Positions 31,622 to 39,087 of a DNA stretch of 58,371 nucleotides are shown here, in pieces. The stretch's first letter is position 1. Each line of letters begins with the position of its first letter. Below the pieces are notes generated by a model. The model was not told the DNA's origin. It worked only from the letters and a program-made list of their open reading frames with translations, and did no database searches. The stretch lies in assembly GCA_023229385.1 (NCBI GenBank), contig JALNZI010000007.1, forward strand, positions 1-58,371, in the 5' to 3' direction. A program made the position numbers and the translations under genes. Source of the stretch: Candidatus Omnitrophota bacterium. GTDB lineage: Bacteria > Omnitrophota > Gorgyraeia > Gygaellales > Profunditerraquicolaceae.

Positions 31622-32014
31622 TTAACATTCTTTTGTTAATCCACTATTTACATATTCATCCCAGAAACCTATTTCTTTAAATTCGTCTATTTGTTTTTTA
31701 CAATATCCACAATTTGAATTATATACAAAAGTTATATTATTAAAAATCAATCCACTAACTGCTATTTTTAGTTTAGTGTAATAATCTAATCTATCTGTTT
31801 CATTCTCAATACTCATTTGTATAATAGGTTTATATCCTGTATCAACAATTATTCCTTTACTATCTACCCAAGAAGGAGTTCCTTTTATTTTAGAACATAT
31901 ATTTTCTTTCCAGTTATTATTAGCTTGTCTTATTATTAATATACTTAGTAATCCTATAATTATTATTCCTAATAAGATTGTTGTTGTTTTCCAGTTATTT
32001 TTTTGTTTTTCCAT
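31622..32014 (-). CDS. Membrane-anchored thioredoxin-like protein
   Basis: 130 residues: membrane helix at about 11-28, then an outside domain with CSKIKGTPSWVDSKG and, later, NCGYCKKQIDEF. CGYC is a CxxC redox pair, but here it lies C-terminal to GTPSW, an order also seen in small VKOR-linked redox proteins. A disulfide-forming role outside the cell is plausible. Confidence 0.55.
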   Translation of the reverse strand: MEKQKNNWKTTTILLGIIIIGLLSILIIRQANNNWKENICSKIKGTPSWVDSKGIIVDTGYKPIIQMSIENETDRLDYYTKLKIAVSGLIFNNITFVYNSNCGYCKKQIDEFKEIGFWDEYVNSGLTKEC

Positions 32015-32312
32015 TTATCTTTTTTTGTATTAAATAATTTATTCCAAATAGTATTCCTATGCTTAATATAATTAAAAGTTCATAAAGATAATTAACATAA
32101 TTAATAAAATTAAATGAATCTACTATGTTACCCTTAAACCCACAACCTATTCCAATTTGAATTAGCATAAATAAAAATGTTCCTAGTAAAGATATAATTT
32201 TTCTACCTACCCAATTAACTTCGTTATCTTTATCTTTTTTAGTCCAAATTATAAAAACTACTTCTGATAAAATTATCCCAGCTACAATCCAACATATTAT
32301 TTCAAAGCTCAT
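31995..32312 (-). CDS. Three-helix membrane protein, 105 residues
   Basis: Helices at about 4-22, 37-60 and 70-92. Overlaps the redox-like gene by 20 bases. Confidence 0.55.
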   Translation of the reverse strand: MSFEIICWIVAGIILSEVVFIIWTKKDKDNEVNWVGRKIISLLGTFLFMLIQIGIGCGFKGNIVDSFNFINYVNYLYELLIILSIGILFGINYLIQKKINGKTKK

Positions 32313-32566
32313 TCTTTTATCCTTCCATTATTTTTTATTATTATATTTTGTGTTGAATCAAAAGAAGGAACTTCACATATCAATTTACCATTTTCTATAC
32401 TTCCAACTACTCCATCTTGCATTGTAAAATTATAACAAATATCATTCATTGTTTCGTGTGAAATTAACTCTTCTTCATTAAAACTTGAATAAAGAAGAAC
32501 TCCCATGAATAATCCTAATGCTAATAGAAATAACATCTTAAATATTTCTTCAGTTTCTTTTTTCAT
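32309..32566 (-). CDS. Single-pass membrane protein, 85 residues
   Basis: Helix at about 9-27; an outside strand-rich part with two cysteines. ATGA coupling downstream. Confidence 0.55.
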   Translation of the reverse strand: MKKETEEIFKMLFLLALGLFMGVLLYSSFNEEELISHETMNDICYNFTMQDGVVGSIENGKLICEVPSFDSTQNIIIKNNGRIKE

Positions 32567-32572
32567 ATTGTT

Positions 32573-33418
32573 CTATTTCCTCTTTCCTTCTAATGGTAAT
32601 TCTCCTATTAGAAGTTGTGGATTTATTCCATCTTTAGTTATTATAATCTTTGTATTATTCATTAAAGAGTTTTCTGTAACTTCTAATTTTCTTAAAATTT
32701 GGGCATTACCTGTGAAAGATTTATTTATCTTATCAAATGCTTCTGATTGTCCTTCTGCTTTTAATATTGATGCTTGTTTTTCTCCTTCTGCTTCTTTAAT
32801 TTTTGCTCTTTTAATACCATCTGCTTTTGTTTCTTCTGCTGTTGCGAAATCTATTGCTGATTCTTTTTCATTTTCTGCCTTTATTACCTTGTTCATTGTT
32901 TCTTGAACATCCTTTGGTGGAGTTATTTCTTTAAGTTCAACCCTTACAATTTTAACTCCCCAAGTTTTTGTTTCCTTATCCATTGTTTCTGCAAGTTTTC
33001 TATTTAAATCGTTCCTTTTTGAATTAACATCTCTAAATGGCATATCACCAATAACATTCCTTGCACTTGTTCTTGCTAATGTTTTTATCTGTGATTCAAC
33101 ATCATTTACATTATAAAATGCTTTTTTAATACTTTCTTCATCATCATTAACTTTATAGAAAATAACTAAGTCGGCATTAGCATTTAAATTATCCTTTGTT
33201 ATAATTTCTTGTGGTTCAATGTCAGACATCCTTTCTGTTATGTCAATTTTTTGTATTCTTTGAATTATAGGTATTATATAATTAAATCCACTATTTACAA
33301 ATTTTGAATATTTACCTAATGTTTCAATAACTCCCCTATGTGTTGGGCGAATTATTCTTATCCCTGAAAGTGCCACTAATCCTACAAAACTTAATGAAGC
33401 TAACAATATATAATTCAT
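32573..33418 (-). CDS. SPFH/stomatin-like membrane protein
   Basis: 281 residues. N-terminal membrane hairpin (LLASLSFVGLVALSGI), then the band-7 domain with RPTHRGVIETLGKY and LARTSARNVIGDMPFRDV, and a coiled coil rich in AEGEKQASILKAEGQSEA. It builds membrane-associated oligomers. On a virus it could organise the host membrane for assembly or resist superinfection. It has its own early-type promoter. Confidence 0.9.
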   Translation of the reverse strand: MNYILLASLSFVGLVALSGIRIIRPTHRGVIETLGKYSKFVNSGFNYIIPIIQRIQKIDITERMSDIEPQEIITKDNLNANADLVIFYKVNDDEESIKKAFYNVNDVESQIKTLARTSARNVIGDMPFRDVNSKRNDLNRKLAETMDKETKTWGVKIVRVELKEITPPKDVQETMNKVIKAENEKESAIDFATAEETKADGIKRAKIKEAEGEKQASILKAEGQSEAFDKINKSFTGNAQILRKLEVTENSLMNNTKIIITKDGINPQLLIGELPLEGKRK

Positions 33419-33431
33419 TTTTAGTATATTT

Positions 33432-33665
33432 CTATATATTATTATATTTATAAATACTTGTAACCTTTTTTAAGTGATAATTAATTCTTCTGTTTTTATT
33501 AATTTCTTCTTTATGTTCTTTTGAATATAATTTTCTTTTTGTTGAAGTATTTGCATGAGAACATTCCTTAGAACAAGTTTTAACACCAAACCCCATTTTT
33601 TTAAATTCTTTTAATCTACTTGGTGTAATCTGCTTATTACAAACTATACACCTAATTGGTGTCAT
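33432..33665 (-). CDS. Zinc-finger basic protein, HNH-linker-like
   Basis: 77 residues: CIVCNKQITP...CSKECSHANTSTKRKLYSKEHKEEINKNRR, a zinc finger with a basic tail, similar to the gene at 23791. No nuclease domain follows. The 3' end overlaps the SPFH gene promoter. Confidence 0.5.
   Translation of the reverse strand: MTPIRCIVCNKQITPSRLKEFKKMGFGVKTCSKECSHANTSTKRKLYSKEHKEEINKNRRINYHLKKVTSIYKYNNI
33447..33465 (-). promoter_or_regulatory. Early-type promoter of the SPFH gene
   Basis: GGTTACAAGTATTTATAAA on the minus strand, about 30 nt before the ATG at 33418. Confidence 0.75.
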
Positions 33666-33834
33666 ATTTTTTCTTTAACTTATTTTTTATTTTATTTGCT
33701 AAATTCTCACTTCTTTGAATTAAATGTTTATTTGCTAAATAACTTCCTATCGCAGAACCAAGTCCGGTGCATAATCCTGTAATTGCTAATCCAATATACA
33801 CATTAAAACTTTGAAGTTGTATTATATCAGTCAT
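33652..33834 (-). CDS. Membrane protein, about 60 residues
   Basis: MTDIIQLQS start coupled by ATGA to the upstream gene; a Gly-rich hydrophobic helix (AITGLCTGLGSAIGSYLA) and a basic tail resemble small phage holin-like or cell-surface peptides. Confidence 0.5.
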   Translation of the reverse strand: MTDIIQLQSFNVYIGLAITGLCTGLGSAIGSYLANKHLIQRSENLANKIKNKLKKKYDTN

Positions 33835-33995
33835 TTCATTGCCCACCAGATTAAAACTGTTCCTAAATTAAGTATTAAAAAAGATAAACATCCTATTATT
33901 CCAAATAAAATCCAACCAAGTAATCCTGATAATACTATTGAAACAAAAAATACTTTTTGCCATTTTGTATATTCAAACCAATCTATTTCAGTCAT
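33831..33995 (-). CDS. Membrane protein, 54 residues
   Basis: Two hydrophobic stretches (about 15-33 and 36-50). With the gene downstream it forms a coupled membrane pair; a holin-like role is only a guess. Confidence 0.5.
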   Translation of the reverse strand: MTEIDWFEYTKWQKVFFVSIVLSGLLGWILFGIIGCLSFLILNLGTVLIWWAMK

Positions 33996-34317
33996 ATTTT
34001 TTCTTTAACTCTATTGAATTTAATAAGTAATTTTTAATATGTCCAGTATATATTTTATTATTATTTGTATTTAATTCTCTTTCTTTAATTCTTATTCTTT
34101 CTAATTTATTTAGATATTTATCCCTCTTAGCCCATTTTTTTATAACTTCTGTCATTGTTGAGATTCTACTTCTTCTTTTATTTTTATCTTTATACAATGG
34201 ACAAGATTTTTTATGTTTACCTTTTTTATAACACCCACAATATTCACATTTTTTCCTTGTTAATTCTAATAATTTTCTTAATTCTCTATTTTTTTTATAT
34301 TCCTCTTTTTTTTCCAT
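33988..34317 (-). CDS. Basic zinc-finger protein, 109 residues
   Basis: CEYCGCYKKGKHKKSCPLYKDK forms a zinc motif in a very Lys/Arg-rich protein. Nucleic-acid binding likely. Confidence 0.55.
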   Translation of the reverse strand: MEKKEEYKKNRELRKLLELTRKKCEYCGCYKKGKHKKSCPLYKDKNKRRSRISTMTEVIKKWAKRDKYLNKLERIRIKERELNTNNNKIYTGHIKNYLLNSIELKKKYD

Positions 34318-34318
34318 T

Positions 34319-34456
34319 TTATTCTTCTTTTTCTTTAATAAATTTTAATAACCTCTTTGCTTCTTTTAAATATCTTCCAAGTCCATAATCCATTAGAATT
34401 TCCCATTCTGTTGAACCAGTTGCTAATAAATAAGCTGTTTGTAGTATTTCTTTCAT
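34319..34456 (-). CDS. Small protein, 45 residues
   Basis: MKEILQTAYLLATGSTEWE; helical. Ends two bases before the next gene begins. Confidence 0.45.
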   Translation of the reverse strand: MKEILQTAYLLATGSTEWEILMDYGLGRYLKEAKRLLKFIKEKEE

Positions 34457-34457
34457 C

Positions 34458-35408
34458 CTAAAACCAATCCCTAAGTGTTAATTGATTATTTACTTTCTTT
34501 TTGAATGATTTTCTCCATAATTTGTTTTCTTTACGATATTCTTTAATCAATTTTAAGTGAGAATTTATTTCTTTCTCTAATCTATTTAGAACATTAGGTA
34601 AGTTTGATATTAACTCTTGATTTGATAGAATTATCTCTGATGCTGTTTTAAGGTTATTTGACACCTCTGAAATCGTAGGTGGGTTATTTATCCTCCAATC
34701 ATTAATTTGCTTGTCTATGGCTTTCCTATCGCTTTTTGAAGTAGTTGGGTGGACTGTTTCATCTTCTTTGAATCCAAATGAATCATCTGTAATAAAAGCT
34801 AACTTTCCATCTTCTTCTGCATATACCCAAACTCTTTCCCTATTTTTTATTGAATCATCACATATTTCACTATCTCCTCTTGCGAAATGTTGATTTACTA
34901 TCTTTATATTTCTTGATTGTTTTTTTATTAAGATTATATTTAAATCGTTGGCTAATCTTGTTATAAATCTAAACCAGTATTCACAACTTGATTTTTCTGA
35001 TTCACTTGCAGTCTTTCCATAGAATGACTGCCCTGAATAAATTTCTATTGAATTTTTATATAAACGAATTGTGTTACTATCTAAATAGATTGTGTTTGAA
35101 TTATTTATTATCTTTTGGTATTTGTTATCTTGCCATAAAATTCTTATATTTATTTCTTGTCCGTGCAAACGAACATCTGTTTGGTTGAAAGTGGATTGAC
35201 TTGTAATAGTTTTGTTTAAACTAACATCAATTTCTCCTTTTTTCTTTAAAGATTTTATTACCTTGTAAACATATTGGATAGAACAATCTCTTCGTTGTGC
35301 TACCTGTTTAATAGTAAAGAACTCATCAGATAATAAATGTAGAATCTCTTTTTCAGAGTTAGTTAATTCTTTTATTTTTGTTGGTAACTTTAAACCTTTT
35401 TCAACCAT
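34458..35408 (-). CDS. Winged-helix DNA-binding protein
   Basis: 316 residues. The N-terminal LTNSEKEILHLLSDEFFTIKQVAQRRDCSIQYVYKVIKSLKKKGEI is a clear MarR/winged-helix type domain. The middle contains LHGQEINIRILW and NTIRLYKNSIEIYS, features I associate with regulators on archaeal mobile elements. The C-terminus is a coiled coil. It may control the early promoters or replication initiation. The palindrome upstream supports autoregulation. Confidence 0.65.
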   Translation of the reverse strand: MVEKGLKLPTKIKELTNSEKEILHLLSDEFFTIKQVAQRRDCSIQYVYKVIKSLKKKGEIDVSLNKTITSQSTFNQTDVRLHGQEINIRILWQDNKYQKIINNSNTIYLDSNTIRLYKNSIEIYSGQSFYGKTASESEKSSCEYWFRFITRLANDLNIILIKKQSRNIKIVNQHFARGDSEICDDSIKNRERVWVYAEEDGKLAFITDDSFGFKEDETVHPTTSKSDRKAIDKQINDWRINNPPTISEVSNNLKTASEIILSNQELISNLPNVLNRLEKEINSHLKLIKEYRKENKLWRKSFKKKVNNQLTLRDWF

Positions 35409-35448
35409 CTTTTAAACCTCTTTTTTATTTCTACAATAAACTTCTTTA

Positions 35449-35476
35449 AAAATTGTAGTAACTATTTTTTAGTTAC
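35449..35476. promoter_or_regulatory. Palindromic GTAACTA/TAGTTAC operator
   Basis: GTAGTAACTATTTTTTAGTTAC places two inverted GTTAC half-sites upstream of the winged-helix gene. GTTAC also begins the early promoters, so one regulator may bind all of them. Confidence 0.5.
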
Positions 35477-35486
35477 AATAGGAAAA

Positions 35487-35762
35487 TTATATTCTTTCTT
35501 TCATTCTTATTTGTTCTTTCACATTAAAATATCCATAAACTAAACAACCAACTACTACTAATATCATAAAGATTCTTATTTTACTTTCTATGTTATTCCA
35601 AAAGAAATAAAATACAGATAATATACTTATAACAATAAAAGATAATATTGCAGTATTTTTCTTTCTGTTATTATAATCATCTATCTTAAACATCTCTTTT
35701 CCAGATGTATTTCCTTGTAATCTTACTCCTAATCTTTGTTTTCTTCCAAAATCAAATATCAT
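35487..35762 (-). CDS. Two-helix membrane protein, 91 residues
   Basis: Soluble N-terminal part, then hydrophobic helices at about 35-52 and 62-80. Upstream TTTAAATATT may serve as its promoter. Confidence 0.55.
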   Translation of the reverse strand: MIFDFGRKQRLGVRLQGNTSGKEMFKIDDYNNRKKNTAILSFIVISILSVFYFFWNNIESKIRIFMILVVVGCLVYGYFNVKEQIRMKERI

Positions 35763-35796
35763 TTATCTTTGTATTAAATATTGTTTAAATATTTTT

Positions 35797-35902
35797 CCTT
35801 TTAAAGATTAAAGAATAACTACCTTGCTTGGCTCCGCTATGCTTCGATATGCTTGGCTGAGCTTTGTTTTGCTGCACTGCGATTCGCTCTGCTCCGCTGT
35901 GA
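35797..35902 (-). repeat. 5-bp-period degenerate repeat, locus 2
   Basis: On the minus strand about fourteen units of NNAGC (variants ATC, AGT, AAC) end in AAGGTAGTTATTCTTTAATC, the same end as locus 1. It lies between the RAMP-like gene and the next gene and is not coding. Confidence 0.75.
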
Positions 35903-35905
35903 GTA

Positions 35906-36493
35906 TTAAAAATTAACCCTAAATAATCCAAAGTTTCCTGTCTTTTCTTTTCTAAAACTTCCTACTCCAATATGAAATCCTGCCCAATTTAAAACATTAA
36001 CTATTTGTTCAGCACTTAGATTCTCTTTATTATATTCTATCTCTAATTCAACACTCCAATCGTAAAAAGCATTTCTCATTATCTTCATAGGTGATTTTTT
36101 CATTCCAGATGTTCTTCCCCAATGTGTTAATACTTTTTGTTCTTTAAACTCAATAGGAATTATATCTCCTTTAATTGTTACCCCTTCTTTGACATTCCTC
36201 ATTCCACCTTGTTTAATATCAAATAAATAAGAACTTGCTCTAATCATAGCATTATAAAATGCCCTTGCTGGTATTCCATATTTTCCATCATCTGTGTAAT
36301 AATATTTAACTTTTACTTTTTCTTCTTCTGAAATATCATCTTTTTTATAGTTTTGTTTTGATTTAATTTTATTATATTTTTCCAATACTTCCATATCCAT
36401 TGGTTCTGGCATATAAGGAGATGTTCCAACTATCTTTAATTTTAATACCCCTATGTCTAATACTTTAAGATTTACTTTTTCTTCTTTTCCCAT
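35906..36493 (-). CDS. Phage RAMP/Cas7-like protein
   Basis: 195 residues. The opening KIVGTSPYMPEPMDMEV, the middle YGIPARAFYNAMIRAS and the end LNWAGFHIGVGSFRKEKTGNFGLFRV match a family of bacterial-phage proteins with a ferredoxin-like, Cas7-resembling fold and a Gly-rich G-x-G loop. RNA or DNA binding is likely; it is not part of a CRISPR locus. It overlaps its partner gene by 22 bases. Confidence 0.65.
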   Translation of the reverse strand: MGKEEKVNLKVLDIGVLKLKIVGTSPYMPEPMDMEVLEKYNKIKSKQNYKKDDISEEEKVKVKYYYTDDGKYGIPARAFYNAMIRASSYLFDIKQGGMRNVKEGVTIKGDIIPIEFKEQKVLTHWGRTSGMKKSPMKIMRNAFYDWSVELEIEYNKENLSAEQIVNVLNWAGFHIGVGSFRKEKTGNFGLFRVNF

Positions 36494-36951
36494 TTTTGTT
36501 TTACCTTATCAATTACTTTAAATATTACATCTAATTCGTTATATTCTTTATATTTATTTCTCCAATAAGAAATAGATTCTAATGCTGAACTAATAACTTG
36601 ATTTCTATATTCTTCTGTTGATAATATTTCTACTATTGGTTTATATTCTCTTTTTGTTTCTTCATTTAAATCATTAACATTAATTTGGACATTTTCAAAA
36701 GCATACATCTCTTTACTATTAACTATTACTTGAACAGAATTAATTATTAATCTGGCTTGGTATATTCTCCATTTTTCTGCTGCTTGAGAATTATCCCATT
36801 CAAAAAAATTATGTATAGGACTATTTTTATCTTTCGCTCTTTCAAGTAAATTTTCTGCTGTTAAACCTTTTTCATCCTTTACTTCTAAAATCTCGTTTAT
36901 TACTTCTTTAGTAAATTTTTCTGTATATTTATAGTCAAACCCTTTTTTCAT
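36472..36951 (-). CDS. Phage-type partner of the RAMP-like protein
   Basis: 159 residues. LTAENLLERAKDKNSPIHNFFEWDNSQAAEKWRIYQARLIINS is characteristic of a phage protein usually encoded beside the RAMP-like gene. Function unknown. First gene after an early promoter. Confidence 0.65.
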   Translation of the reverse strand: MKKGFDYKYTEKFTKEVINEILEVKDEKGLTAENLLERAKDKNSPIHNFFEWDNSQAAEKWRIYQARLIINSVQVIVNSKEMYAFENVQINVNDLNEETKREYKPIVEILSTEEYRNQVISSALESISYWRNKYKEYNELDVIFKVIDKVKQKWEKKKK

Positions 36952-36973
36952 ATCTTAGATATAAATATCCTCT

Positions 36974-36991
36974 TTTTAAATACTTGTAACT
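36974..36991 (-). promoter_or_regulatory. Early-type promoter
   Basis: AGTTACAAGTATTTAAAA on the minus strand, about 25 nt before the ATG at 36951. Several further TAGTT/AACTA half-sites follow up to 37060. Confidence 0.75.
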
Positions 36992-37343
36992 ACAAAATAA
37001 TTACAACTACAAAAGATTTATAAATAACAAATACCTAAGAAAGATGTAGTTAATTAGGTTATAATCACTACTAAAGTAATAAAGAACCGAAAGTGTAAAA
37101 CTACTCTTAAGATTTTTAGAATTAAAAGGGAGTAAAAAACTCCCAGTTAAAGCTCCTCCTTACTTATTTCAATTAAATAATCCTTAAAAACTTTAAGTAA
37201 GGAAGTTATATACTATTAATCACTTTACTTTTTTTTCTTTTTTTTCTTTCCTGCCATTATTTTTACTCCTTTTGATTTAATTAGTAGAATACTAACTAAG
37301 TGAATATGAAAACCCTAAATAAATAGGGTATTAAATTAAAATC
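36992..37343. other. Intergenic boundary between early and late regions
   Basis: No gene of note. It contains GGGAGTAAAAAACTCCC (37128-37144), the inverted repeat TCCTTACTTA/TAAGTAAGGA (37157-37203) and ACCCTA-AATAAA-TAGGGT (37314-37331), all able to form terminator stems for the late operon. TACTAACTAAGTGAATATG near 37292 recalls the flanks of the 5-bp repeats without the units. A 10-residue MAGKKKKKKK frame also occurs. Confidence 0.5.
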
Positions 37344-37508
37344 TTAAAAACTTTCTGCTGTTGCCTTAATCATAGAAACACCAAGAATGTTATCAACCCC
37401 TTGTTTAAGCAAGTTTTTCTTCTTCTTTTTCATTGAAGAATAGTTCTCACTCAACAAGGAAGTTGATTGCATCATTGGTACTAATTTCAGTATATCTGTA
37501 TAATCCAT
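37344..37508 (-). CDS. Small protein downstream of pilin-like gene, 54 residues
   Basis: MDYTDILKLVPMMQSTSLLSEN with a Lys run (KKKKK) in the middle. It follows the 37510 gene by one base and shares its late promoter, so a minor virion protein is possible. Confidence 0.5.
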   Translation of the reverse strand: MDYTDILKLVPMMQSTSLLSENYSSMKKKKKNLLKQGVDNILGVSMIKATAESF

Positions 37509-37509
37509 C

Positions 37510-38007
37510 TTATCCTATGAAATCAAGCCCACCTTCTTTTACGAAGTAAGCTATTCCTATTGCCAATACTGCTAATCCTGCCATTAGTCCTATCATTCCA
37601 GCTACACCTCTTGAACCCGCATCATCTGCATAACCCACTAAACCAAATGTTCCTGAATAATTAACAACTGCTCCACCATAAGCCGATGTTGCTACCGGAG
37701 TTAATCTTACTCTCTTTTCATTTGTTGTTGGAGATACTGATTCTACAATAGTGAAGTTTGCTACATTAACTGGATATGCTGTTGCATCCCCTGTCGCATT
37801 TGAGAAAATTAATGTTCCTTCAAACTCTTGATAAGGTAAATCAACATAAGTTCCAACTGCCCCTAAAGTTACTGTTCCATTTCTTATAAAATAAGTATTA
37901 GTTACCTGTGCCTGTGAAGAAAATATTGCTGGTAAGAATGCTAATGCTACAATTATTCCTATAGCCATCATTACTAATGCTCCTGCACTCATTCCTTTTT
38001 TATTCAT
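37510..38007 (-). CDS. Pilin-like candidate virion protein, 165 residues
   Basis: MNKKGMSAG followed by a long hydrophobic helix (about 10-30) resembles an archaeal class III signal. A strand-rich Thr/Asn/Val outside domain follows, then a C-terminal hydrophobic helix (about 137-158). The GAGGGGGG leader and late promoter are the same as for the intron-split gene, so this is probably an abundant virion or surface protein. Confidence 0.7.
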   Translation of the reverse strand: MNKKGMSAGALVMMAIGIIVALAFLPAIFSSQAQVTNTYFIRNGTVTLGAVGTYVDLPYQEFEGTLIFSNATGDATAYPVNVANFTIVESVSPTTNEKRVRLTPVATSAYGGAVVNYSGTFGLVGYADDAGSRGVAGMIGLMAGLAVLAIGIAYFVKEGGLDFIG

Positions 38008-38059
38008 ATCTTTTTTTACCCCCCTCGTACATATAAAGTATAAAATTCTTAATCATTTT

Positions 38060-38079
38060 CCTTTTAAATAGTAGAGGTA
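38060..38079 (-). promoter_or_regulatory. Late-type promoter of the pilin-like gene
   Basis: TACCTCTACTATTTAAAAGG is identical to the promoter at 253-272. It overlaps the last codons of the upstream gene. Confidence 0.8.
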
Positions 38080-38246
38080 TTAATTTTAATTCCCTTTGAT
38101 TTTGCTATTGCAAATGAAATAGATTTAACTTCTTTCTCGTCGTAAACCTTTCCATACTTAGATTGGTATTCTTTTGGAACTTTTTTTCCTAAATAAGTTT
38201 CTGATACATTCTTTTTCAATTTTTTAAAAGCACTTGTTTCTGGCAT
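38064..38246 (-). CDS. Small basic protein, 60 residues
   Basis: The segment KKVPKEYQSKYGKVYDEKEVKSISFAIAKSKGIKI resembles small basic proteins of large DNA phages and archaeal viruses; DNA condensation is a reasonable guess. Coupled to the upstream gene (TAATG). Confidence 0.55.
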   Translation of the reverse strand: MPETSAFKKLKKNVSETYLGKKVPKEYQSKYGKVYDEKEVKSISFAIAKSKGIKINTSTI

Positions 38247-38362
38247 TATTTTTTATACTCCTTTTTTGCAATTTTTGCTATATCTTTAAACGACTTTATG
38301 GTAGGATTATCTTTGCGTACCTTTGCCATCGTTTCTAACCAAGCATTTTTTTTCTTTTCCAT
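38246..38362 (-). CDS. Small basic peptide, 38 residues
   Basis: MEKKKNAWLETMAKVRKDNP...SFKDIAKIAKKEYKK recalls a short viral DNA-binding motif of helix-turn-helix style. AAGGAGG precedes its start. Confidence 0.55.
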   Translation of the reverse strand: MEKKKNAWLETMAKVRKDNPTIKSFKDIAKIAKKEYKK

Positions 38363-38409
38363 TTTTTTACCTCCTTATTTCTTTTTCCTTTTACACTTCT
38401 TTTTCTTCA

Positions 38410-38883
38410 TTATAAAAAACCATTTTGCTTCTTTACTTGATTGAATGTTTCATTAAAAAACATTGAATGATTATCTTGTTGAGGTTGTTCTTGATAACTT
38501 CTTGGTTCACTCTTAAACATTGAATATCCACTCCCTGCAAATTGTTTAGCTAATTTAGTTGAAGAAATTGTTTTAATAGAAACAGATGGTTTTTTTAATA
38601 AAGGTTTTTTAAATTGTCTTGCTACTGCTGAACCTAATCTATTTCCTATTAATTCACTATGAGCTAATACACCTGATGATAAATTATATCTTCTTTCACT
38701 TCTTTTTTCTTTAATTTGTTTTAATGCTTTATTTAAATCTTCTTGACTTTCCCCTTTCTCTCTAAACTCTTTTTTTGTATCTCTTATCTCTTTTGATAAT
38801 GATTTAGATTTTGAAAAACTTTTATTTCTTAATGCTTCTAATCTTTTAATTTCAGAACTTTCTTTCTCTTTTTTTTCTTTCAT
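38410..38883 (-). CDS. Basic coiled-coil protein, leaderless late gene
   Basis: About 157 residues from MKEKKEKESSEIKRLEALR. I reject the longer frame to 38979 because it runs through the promoter and a terminator. Lys/Glu coiled coil, then a Ser/Phe-rich end. Likely internal virion or DNA-packing protein (inference). Confidence 0.6.
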   Translation of the reverse strand: MKEKKEKESSEIKRLEALRNKSFSKSKSLSKEIRDTKKEFREKGESQEDLNKALKQIKEKRSERRYNLSSGVLAHSELIGNRLGSAVARQFKKPLLKKPSVSIKTISSTKLAKQFAGSGYSMFKSEPRSYQEQPQQDNHSMFFNETFNQVKKQNGFL

Positions 38884-38902
38884 AAAATTATTACTTAATA
38901 GT

Positions 38903-38922
38903 ATTTTAAATAGTAGAGGTAT
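38903..38922 (-). promoter_or_regulatory. Late-type promoter
   Basis: TACCTCTACTATTTAAAATA; TATA about 23 nt before the ATG at 38883, so leaderless. Confidence 0.78.
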
Positions 38923-38929
38923 AGGAAAA

Positions 38930-38958
38930 GAAAAAATCCTGTTTTTAAAGGAACAGGA
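38930..38958 (-). terminator. Hairpin plus T-run terminator
   Basis: The minus strand reads TCCTGTT-CCTTTAAA-AACAGGA followed by TTTTTTCTTTT, an intrinsic-type terminator for the upstream operon placed just before a late promoter. Confidence 0.6.
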
Positions 38959-39036
38959 AAACCTACCATAACAAAACACAACGAAACTTATCTTAACAGA
39001 ACCAATCGTAACTCATCTCACCATAACACAACTCAA
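38959..39036 (-). repeat. 5-bp-period degenerate repeat, locus 3
   Basis: On the minus strand about fourteen units of NNGTT (variants GGT, GAT) end in ATGGTAGG. Period and the GGTAG end match loci 1 and 2 while the core differs. It lies between a gene end and a terminator, outside coding sequence. Confidence 0.7.
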
Positions 39037-39087
39037 TAAATATGTTACACCTTTGTTTATATATAAAACCTTGTTACTATTAAATAA

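Noticed and set aside
35797..35902. Pentamer repeat loci as CRISPR or simple microsatellites
   Set aside because: There are no repeat-spacer units, and the conserved core with free positions and a common end is unlike slippage microsatellites.
35906..36951. A CRISPR-Cas remnant
   Set aside because: The Cas7-like protein belongs to a phage family found without Cas genes; no Cas5, Cas8, Cas10 or array is present.
38884..38979. Longer start for the coiled-coil gene at 38410
   Set aside because: The extra codons cover the late promoter and a terminator hairpin, and TATA spacing fits the ATG at 38883.
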